Assembly (NCBI GenBank): GCA_937973585.1
Contig: CALJKN010000194.1
Span: forward strand, 1-10,414
DNA length: 10,414 nucleotides
Direction of reading: 5' to 3'
Origin: an uncultured Helicobacteraceae bacterium
GTDB taxonomy: Bacteria; Campylobacterota; Campylobacteria; Campylobacterales; UBA6016
Of the stretch, positions 6,536-10,414 are shown piece by piece; the first letter of the stretch is position 1, and each line of letters begins with the position of its first letter. The notes beneath the pieces were generated by a model. That model saw only the letters and a list, made by a program, of their open reading frames with translations. It was not told where the DNA came from and ran no database searches. Position numbers and translations under genes: made by a program.

Positions 6536-7058
6536 GTTTGCAACTGTTTGGCTGGATGGATGTAGCGGATGCCACATGAGTTTTCTCGATATGGATGAAA
6601 AGCTATTGGAGCTAAACGAAAAAGTAGAGGTCGTATGCTCTCCGTATGTTGACGCAAAAGAGTTTCCGGAGGGGGTAGACCTTGTGCTCGTGGAGGGTGC
6701 GGTAAGTAGCGAAGAGGATATCGAAAAGCTCAAAAAAATCAGAAAAAGGGCGAAAAAAATCATTGCGTTCGGTGATTGCGCCGTGACCGGAAACGTGACC
6801 GCTATGAGAAATATATGCGGCCTAGAAGATGCGATGGAGCTTGCCTACAAAGAGAATGCAAATATCACCTCAGATACCTTTCCGGCGCCTGTGCTCCCTG
6901 TACAGCTAGAGCATGTCGTACCACTAAACGAAGTCGTACACATAGACTATTTCCTCCCAGGTTGCCCGCCTCCGGCAGTTGCTATCGAAGAGATGCTTTT
7001 TGCGATCATAGAAGGTAGAGAGCCAAATATCAACCACTTAACTCGTTTTGGGAAGTAA
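6525..7058 (+). CDS. hoxY: Bidirectional [NiFe] hydrogenase small subunit HoxY
   Basis: HoxY is the small subunit that docks on HoxH and holds the proximal Fe-S cluster. The 177-residue product has the four [4Fe-4S] ligands Cys13 and Cys16 (LDGCSGCHMS), Cys85 (FGDCAVTGN) and Cys147 (LPGCPPP). It lacks a Tat signal and the medial and distal cluster domain of membrane-bound uptake hydrogenases, as expected for a cytoplasmic group 3d enzyme. A perfect AAGGAGG at 6512-6518, 6 bases before the ATG, is the strongest ribosome site in the operon and lies inside the end of hoxU, with an 11-base gene overlap. Between hoxY and hoxH is the only gap of more than a few bases within the operon (84 bases), and it is occupied by repeat R2. 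Confidence 0.97.
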   Translation: MKLKFATVWLDGCSGCHMSFLDMDEKLLELNEKVEVVCSPYVDAKEFPEGVDLVLVEGAVSSEEDIEKLKKIRKRAKKIIAFGDCAVTGNVTAMRNICGLEDAMELAYKENANITSDTFPAPVLPVQLEHVVPLNEVVHIDYFLPGCPPPAVAIEEMLFAIIEGREPNINHLTRFGK

Positions 7059-7060
7059 TT

Positions 7061-7125
7061 AAGAGCAGCTAGCTGCGAGAGCTGTCTGCTGAAGACCTAA
7101 TTTCAGGCTTTGCCGGAAATTTGAG
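7061..7125 (+). repeat. Intergenic structured repeat, copy R2 (between hoxY and hoxH)
   Basis: This 65-base element has the same orientation and plan as R1: the perfect palindrome GCAGCTAGCTGC (7065-7076), the conserved GAAGACCTAA (7091-7100), and a hairpin (7099-7108 with 7112-7121) around TTT with a single A-G mismatch, ending TTTGAG and followed by AAT as in R1. It starts 2 bases after the hoxY stop and ends 17 bases before the hoxH ATG, so it is transcribed inside the operon. It may separate the translation of hoxH from the tightly coupled hoxEFUY block, or direct RNA cleavage or partial termination; those roles are inference. It could equally be a passive insertion of a small repeated element. 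Confidence 0.8.
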
Positions 7126-7142
7126 AATTAATGAGGATAATT

Positions 7143-8552
7143 ATGAAGAAGATAACGATAGATCCGGTAACAAGAATAGAAGGCCACGCAAAAATAACGA
7201 TAGATTTGGATGATGCCGGAAATGCGGTTGACGCAAAAATTCATGTGACGCAGTTTCGTGGATTTGAAAAGTTTTGTCAGGGTAGACCTTTTAGTGAAAT
7301 GCCGTCGCTTATGGCTAGAACATGCGGTATATGTCCTGTTAGCCACCTAGTGAGTGGGGCAAAAGCCGGAGACGGACTGCTAAGCGTGAAAGTGCCGAAA
7401 ACGGGTGCAAACCTCAGACGGATTATGAATCTGGCTCAAATCATGCAGTCGCACTCTCTAAACTTTTTCCACCTATCAAGCCCTGATATACTACTCGGCT
7501 TTGATGCCGACCCAAAAGAGCGGAATATCTTTTATCTAATGAGCAAAGAGCCGGCAATAGCCAAAATGGGTGTCGGTCTAAGGGCTTTTGGTCAGCACAT
7601 CATAGAGATACTCGGCAACAAGCGGATACATCCGGCGTGGATAGTCCCCGGTGGTGTGAATGCCCCGTTAGCACCTGCCCAAAGAGAAGAGATACTATCC
7701 AAGATAGACGAGAAAAAAAGAGATGCACTTGCGGCGATAGAGCTATTCAAATCAAAACTCTCCTCTTTCCCGAAAGAGATAGCCGCCATCGCAAATTTTG
7801 ACACTTTGTTTATGTCTATGGTGGGCAAGGATGGAGAGCTGGATCACTATGACGGAAAGATAAAGTTTATCGATGCAAAAGGGAATACCGTAGCCGAAAA
7901 TCTAGAGCCATCGGATTATCAAAGCTACATTGGCGAGAGGGTTGAGGATTTTAGTTTTATGAAATCTCCGTACTATCTGCCGTTTGGCCCTGAAAAAGGG
8001 GTGTATAGAGTTGGGCCTCTTGCGAGATTGAATATCGCAAAAAGATGCGGTACCCCTCTGGCCGACAAAGAGCTCGGTATTTTTAAAAGCTATGCCCCGA
8101 CGCAAAACGCAAGCTTTTTTTATCACTATGCAAGACTCATTGAAGTGCTTTATTGCATCGAAAAGATAGAAGAGTTGCTAAACGAACCCGATATTTTGTC
8201 TGACCATGTGAGAGCCGTGGCAAAGCTAAACGAGTTTGAGGCGGTTGGGATGAGCGAGGCGCCGAGAGGTACGCTACTACATCACTACAAAACCGACAAA
8301 AACGGCCTTATTACATTTGCCAATCTGATAATAGCTACAGGGCACAACAATCTGGCTATGAATGCGGGTATCACGCAGGCGGCAAAAGAGTTTGTGAGAG
8401 GTGAATACACGCAGGGTGCGCTGAACCGTGTAGAGGCCGTTATAAGAGCTTTTGACCCGTGTCTATCATGTGCTACGCATGCGCAAGGGAAGATGGGGTT
8501 TGAGGTTGCTTTTAGAAGAGACGGCGAAATAGTAGATAAAAAGTTTATTTGA
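7143..8552 (+). CDS. hoxH: Bidirectional [NiFe] hydrogenase large (catalytic) subunit HoxH
   Basis: HoxH carries the NiFe(CN)2CO site that interconverts H2 with protons and electrons. The start is placed at 7143 rather than the in-frame ATG at 7131, because GAGG (7133-7136) lies 6 bases before it and the protein then begins MKKITIDPVTRIEGHAKI, as in relatives. This gives 469 residues. The L1 motif RTCGICPVSH (59-68) supplies Cys61 and Cys64. The L2 motif DPCLSCATH (438-446) supplies Cys440 and Cys443, the four Ni ligands. RIEGH holds the conserved Glu13. After His446 comes a 23-residue tail, which by analogy is the extension cut off by HoxW after nickel insertion. There is no export signal. 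The start of hoxW overlaps the stop codon by 4 bases. The motifs place it with the NAD(P)-linked group 3d enzymes. Confidence 0.97.
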   Translation: MKKITIDPVTRIEGHAKITIDLDDAGNAVDAKIHVTQFRGFEKFCQGRPFSEMPSLMARTCGICPVSHLVSGAKAGDGLLSVKVPKTGANLRRIMNLAQIMQSHSLNFFHLSSPDILLGFDADPKERNIFYLMSKEPAIAKMGVGLRAFGQHIIEILGNKRIHPAWIVPGGVNAPLAPAQREEILSKIDEKKRDALAAIELFKSKLSSFPKEIAAIANFDTLFMSMVGKDGELDHYDGKIKFIDAKGNTVAENLEPSDYQSYIGERVEDFSFMKSPYYLPFGPEKGVYRVGPLARLNIAKRCGTPLADKELGIFKSYAPTQNASFFYHYARLIEVLYCIEKIEELLNEPDILSDHVRAVAKLNEFEAVGMSEAPRGTLLHHYKTDKNGLITFANLIIATGHNNLAMNAGITQAAKEFVRGEYTQGALNRVEAVIRAFDPCLSCATHAQGKMGFEVAFRRDGEIVDKKFI

Positions 8553-8968
8553 CGACTCTTTTTATCTGCTACGGGAACGATCTTATCGGCAATGACGCTT
8601 TTGGTCATGCCGTTTATGAGGCGTTGCCTGACTCCGTAAACAAAATATTTACCATCCAACTCCTCCCGGAACTGCTAGAGAAAGCCAAAGACTACGAGAG
8701 GCTTATATTTGTCGATGCGGCGCACGGTAGCGGCGGCGTAGATTTGTACGAAATACATGCGTCGAACGACGATACGGCAGATTTTCACCATCTAAGCGCC
8801 GAAACATTCCTGTGCCTCTTGCAGGTGCTCTACGCCAAAACTCCAAAAGCCTATATGTGCGTCGGATATTTCGACAACTTTCAAATAGGGGAGAGGGATG
8901 GTAATTTTAATACTGTTGTGGATGGCGCTATTTGTATCTTAAGAGGGCGAATATCGGGTGTTTATTAA
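8549..8968 (+). CDS. hoxW: Hydrogenase maturation protease HoxW (M52 family)
   Basis: The 139-residue product resembles the HycI/HybD/HoxW (M52) endopeptidases that remove the C-terminal tail of the hydrogenase large subunit once nickel is in place. It has the N-terminal family motif in the form CYGNDLIGNDAFG (7-19). Asp16 is at the position of the first nickel-sensing acidic residue, Asp56 in FVDAAHG at the second, and His80 or His81 in FHHLSAE is the likely third ligand. The start is a TTG at 8549 whose TTGA overlaps the hoxH stop; no good ribosome site precedes it, so translation probably depends on ribosomes finishing hoxH. That would tie protease output to its substrate. The sequence is more divergent than the structural subunits, but position and motifs make the assignment firm. 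It ends the hox operon; hyp genes are not seen. Confidence 0.88.
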   Translation: MTTLFICYGNDLIGNDAFGHAVYEALPDSVNKIFTIQLLPELLEKAKDYERLIFVDAAHGSGGVDLYEIHASNDDTADFHHLSAETFLCLLQVLYAKTPKAYMCVGYFDNFQIGERDGNFNTVVDGAICILRGRISGVY

Positions 8969-8980
8969 GTCCCTCTTAAG
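8938..8980. terminator. Inverted repeat at the 3' end of hoxW, possible transcript end
   Basis: CTTAAGAGGG (8938-8947) and CCCTCTTAAG (8971-8980) form a perfect 10-bp inverted repeat with a 23-base loop that includes the hoxW stop codon. It lies at the junction between the hydrogenase operon and the polysaccharide-related genes, where a transcript end is expected. There is no T-run after the stem, so it is not a classical intrinsic terminator. It could be a 3'-protecting stem-loop, a bidirectional terminator-like structure or an operator, because each arm contains the palindrome CTTAAG. Confidence 0.4.
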
Positions 8981-8995
8981 CCTCCAAACAATATC

Positions 8996-9010
8996 ATTCA
9001 AAAAATGAAT
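8996..9010. promoter_or_regulatory. Small inverted repeat and A+T-rich promoter region upstream of the MarR-type gene
   Basis: ATTCA (8996-9000) and TGAAT (9006-9010) flank five A residues. Downstream comes an A-run and TATTAAT (9021-9027), a plausible -10 region, then GGAG and the TTG start at 9043. A small winged-helix regulator often binds just upstream of its own gene, so this may be an autoregulatory operator. The arms are only 5 bases long and the evidence is weak. Confidence 0.2.
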
Positions 9011-9042
9011 CTAAAAAAAATATTAATTTATTCGGAGTTCTT

Positions 9043-9369
9043 TTGGCAGAAAAAGATGAGACGCAAAACCTTGAAATAGAGCTTACCGTCCTTAGATATG
9101 TTGAAAAAGAGCAGAGCCAAAAGAGCTTGTCGGAAAAAATCGGCATTAGCGTAGGAAAAACCAACTATATTATAAAAGCACTAGTCGAAAAAGGGTTTGT
9201 AAAAGTTGAAAATTTTATGGCCAACGAAAACAAAAGAGTGTACAGGTATCTGCTTACAAAAGAGGGGTTGGCTGAGAAAATAAGGCTAACCGAGACTTTT
9301 ATCGAACGGAAGAAAAAAGAGTACGAAGAGTTGCAAAAAGAGCTAGAAAAAGCAAAGAAGGAGCTTTGA
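9043..9369 (+). CDS. MarR family EPS-associated transcriptional regulator
   Basis: The 108-residue product is a compact winged helix-turn-helix protein. Residues about 12-75 hold the helices and wing (SLSEKIGISVGKTNYIIKAL at 29-48 is the recognition region, KRVYRYLLTKEGL at 64-76 the wing end), and 80-108 form a charged coiled-coil tail (KKKEYEELQKELEKAKKEL). This matches the EPS-associated MarR-type family that sits beside exopolysaccharide or LPS gene clusters, and here it is directly followed by a nucleotide-sugar dehydrogenase. The start is TTG at 9043, chosen because GGAG at 9034-9037 lies 5 bases upstream and the frame opens there. Its stop overlaps the next ATG by one base (TGATG). It probably regulates the downstream surface-polysaccharide genes; target and ligand are unknown. 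Confidence 0.85.
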   Translation: MAEKDETQNLEIELTVLRYVEKEQSQKSLSEKIGISVGKTNYIIKALVEKGFVKVENFMANENKRVYRYLLTKEGLAEKIRLTETFIERKKKEYEELQKELEKAKKEL

Positions 9370-10414
9370 TGAAAATTTCTATTATCGGTTTGGGATATGT
9401 GGGTTTGCCGCTTGCCGTAGAGTTTGGGAAAAAATACGATGTCTTGGGGTTTGATATCAACAAAGAGCGGATAGCGGAATTGGAAAATGGATATGATAGA
9501 ACATTGGAGGTGGATGAGCAAAACCTAAAATCTTCAGCCGGACTCAAATTTTCTTCAAACAAAGAGGATTTGAAAAGTTGTGATATCTTTATCGTTACTG
9601 TCCCTACTCCGGTCGATGAGCACAAGCGCCCGGATCTAACCCCTCTTATTAAAGCTAGCGAAACGGTCGGTTCGGCACTTAAAAAAGGGGATATAGTTAT
9701 ATATGAGAGCACGGTATACCCCGGTTGTACCGAAGAAGATTGTGTTCCGGTGCTTGAAAGGGTCAGCGGACTTAAGTTTAATGAAGATTTTTTCTGCGGC
9801 TACTCTCCGGAGAGGATAAATCCAGGCGACAAAGAGCACACGGTGACAAAAATTCTAAAAGTAACATCCGGCTCAACGCCTGAGATAGCCGACAAAGTAG
9901 ACGCTTTGTACGGCTCTATCATTACGGCAGGGACGCACAAAGCCTCATCTATAAAGGTTGCCGAAGCGGCAAAAGTTATTGAAAATTCGCAAAGAGATAT
10001 CAATATCGCATTTGTAAACGAGCTTGCAATATTGTTTGCAAAAATGGGGATAGACACTCTGGAAGTACTAAAAGCAGCCGGAACAAAATGGAATTTTCTC
10101 CCGTTTAAGCCGGGGCTTGTGGGGGGGCACTGCATAGGCGTTGATCCGTATTATCTAACTTTTAAGGCAGAGAGTCTGGGATATCATCCGGAGGTTATAC
10201 TATCCGGACGGAGAATAAACGACAATATGGGTGCGTATGTAGCAAAAGAGGTGATAAAACTTCTCATAAAAAAATCCCACAAAGTAGACGGCGCAAGGGT
10301 TTTGGTTTTGGGTATAACTTTTAAAGAAAACTGTCCGGATATCAGAAACTCCAGAGTAATCGATGTCATAAGCGAGCTGAGGGATTTCGGATGTGAGATA
10401 GACGTGTACGACCC
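9369..10414 (+). CDS. UDP-N-acetyl-hexosamine 6-dehydrogenase, TviB/WbpA-like, 3' end outside the window
   Basis: The first 348 residues are present; relatives have about 420-430, so roughly 75 C-terminal residues are missing. The N-terminal NAD-binding Rossmann fold starts ISIIGLGYVGLPLAVEFG. YESTVYPGCTEEDCVP (112-127) and GYSPERINPGDKEH (144-157) follow. The central helix has KVAEAAKVIENSQRDINIAF (196-215). The catalytic nucleophile is Cys255 in GLVGGHCIGVDPYYL. The UDP-binding C-terminal domain begins near 308 and includes LGITFKENCPDIRNSRV (314-330). This combination is typical of the TviB/WbpO/WbpA branch, which oxidises UDP-GlcNAc or UDP-GalNAc to the uronic acid with two NAD+ in the cytoplasm, for capsule, O-antigen or exopolysaccharide. 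Which sugar is used cannot be told. AAGGAG (9358-9363) lies 5 bases before the ATG, and the gene overlaps the regulator's stop by one base, so the two are cotranscribed. Confidence 0.93.
   Translation, partial: MKISIIGLGYVGLPLAVEFGKKYDVLGFDINKERIAELENGYDRTLEVDEQNLKSSAGLKFSSNKEDLKSCDIFIVTVPTPVDEHKRPDLTPLIKASETVGSALKKGDIVIYESTVYPGCTEEDCVPVLERVSGLKFNEDFFCGYSPERINPGDKEHTVTKILKVTSGSTPEIADKVDALYGSIITAGTHKASSIKVAEAAKVIENSQRDINIAFVNELAILFAKMGIDTLEVLKAAGTKWNFLPFKPGLVGGHCIGVDPYYLTFKAESLGYHPEVILSGRRINDNMGAYVAKEVIKLLIKKSHKVDGARVLVLGITFKENCPDIRNSRVIDVISELRDFGCEIDVYD

Noticed and set aside
6776..7018. Plus-strand open frame of 80 codons within hoxY
   Set aside because: It is an alternative frame of hoxY, arginine-rich with no motif, and hoxY has intact cluster ligands throughout.
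2716..7125. Interpretation of the three repeats as a CRISPR array or attachment sites
   Set aside because: Copies are far apart, in two orientations, imperfect and separated by whole genes, with no regular spacers, cas genes, integrase or tRNA nearby.
7131..7142. Upstream in-frame ATG as the hoxH start
   Set aside because: Using 7143 puts a GAGG ribosome site at the right distance and gives the usual N-terminus; the ATG at 7131 overlaps that ribosome site.
3723..8552. Reading the hox genes as a complex I fragment or an [FeFe] hydrogenase
   Set aside because: The large subunit has both NiFe CxxC motifs, HoxU lacks the long catalytic or NuoG C-terminal domain, HoxF lacks the ferredoxin extension, and no membrane Nuo subunits are present.
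9299..9712. Minus-strand open frame of 137 codons
   Set aside because: It is antisense to the regulator end and the Rossmann domain of the sugar dehydrogenase; hydrophobic and serine-rich composition is typical of a reverse reading of such genes.

Overview
The window most likely comes from a member of the Campylobacterota (the former Epsilonproteobacteria). This rests on the gene neighbourhood (a DUF507 protein translationally coupled to carA), a moderate-to-low G+C content, frequent ATA and AGA codons, tight gene packing and T-rich extended -10 promoter-like sequences. The phylum is an inference from these traits; the genus cannot be told from the sequence alone.

Layout. The left edge (minus strand, 1-903) is the N-terminal part of a family 9 glycosyltransferase of the LPS heptosyltransferase type. 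A divergent intergenic region separates it from a plus-strand pair, DUF507 and carA (small subunit of carbamoyl-phosphate synthetase), overlapping by 4 bases. A yaaA-family peroxide-stress gene follows. Next is a compact six-gene operon for a bidirectional NAD(P)-linked [NiFe] hydrogenase: hoxE, hoxF, hoxU, hoxY, hoxH and the maturation protease hoxW. The right edge carries a short MarR-type regulator of the EPS-associated family, directly followed by a TviB/WbpA-like UDP-sugar 6-dehydrogenase that runs off the window, probably the start of a surface-polysaccharide cluster.

How the genes work together. HoxE, HoxF and HoxU form the diaphorase, which exchanges electrons with NAD(P)H through FMN and Fe-S clusters. 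HoxY and HoxH form the hydrogenase module with the proximal [4Fe-4S] cluster and the NiFe site. HoxW should cleave the HoxH C-terminal tail after nickel insertion. Every expected cofactor-ligating cysteine is present, so the enzyme looks intact. The general hyp maturation genes are not in the window and must lie elsewhere.

The most unusual feature is a family of three roughly 66-base intergenic repeats: one inverted between carA and yaaA, one upstream of hoxE, and one between hoxY and hoxH. Each begins with a 12-base palindrome whose 4-bp stem differs in every copy while remaining perfectly paired around a constant CTAG centre. Each ends with a longer hairpin whose stem also varies while its loop is constant. 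This compensatory variation indicates a conserved structure. It could be a small non-autonomous mobile or REP-like element, or a cis-acting RNA element that shapes expression within the hox operon. No new defence system, CRISPR array, tRNA, rRNA or insertion sequence was seen.
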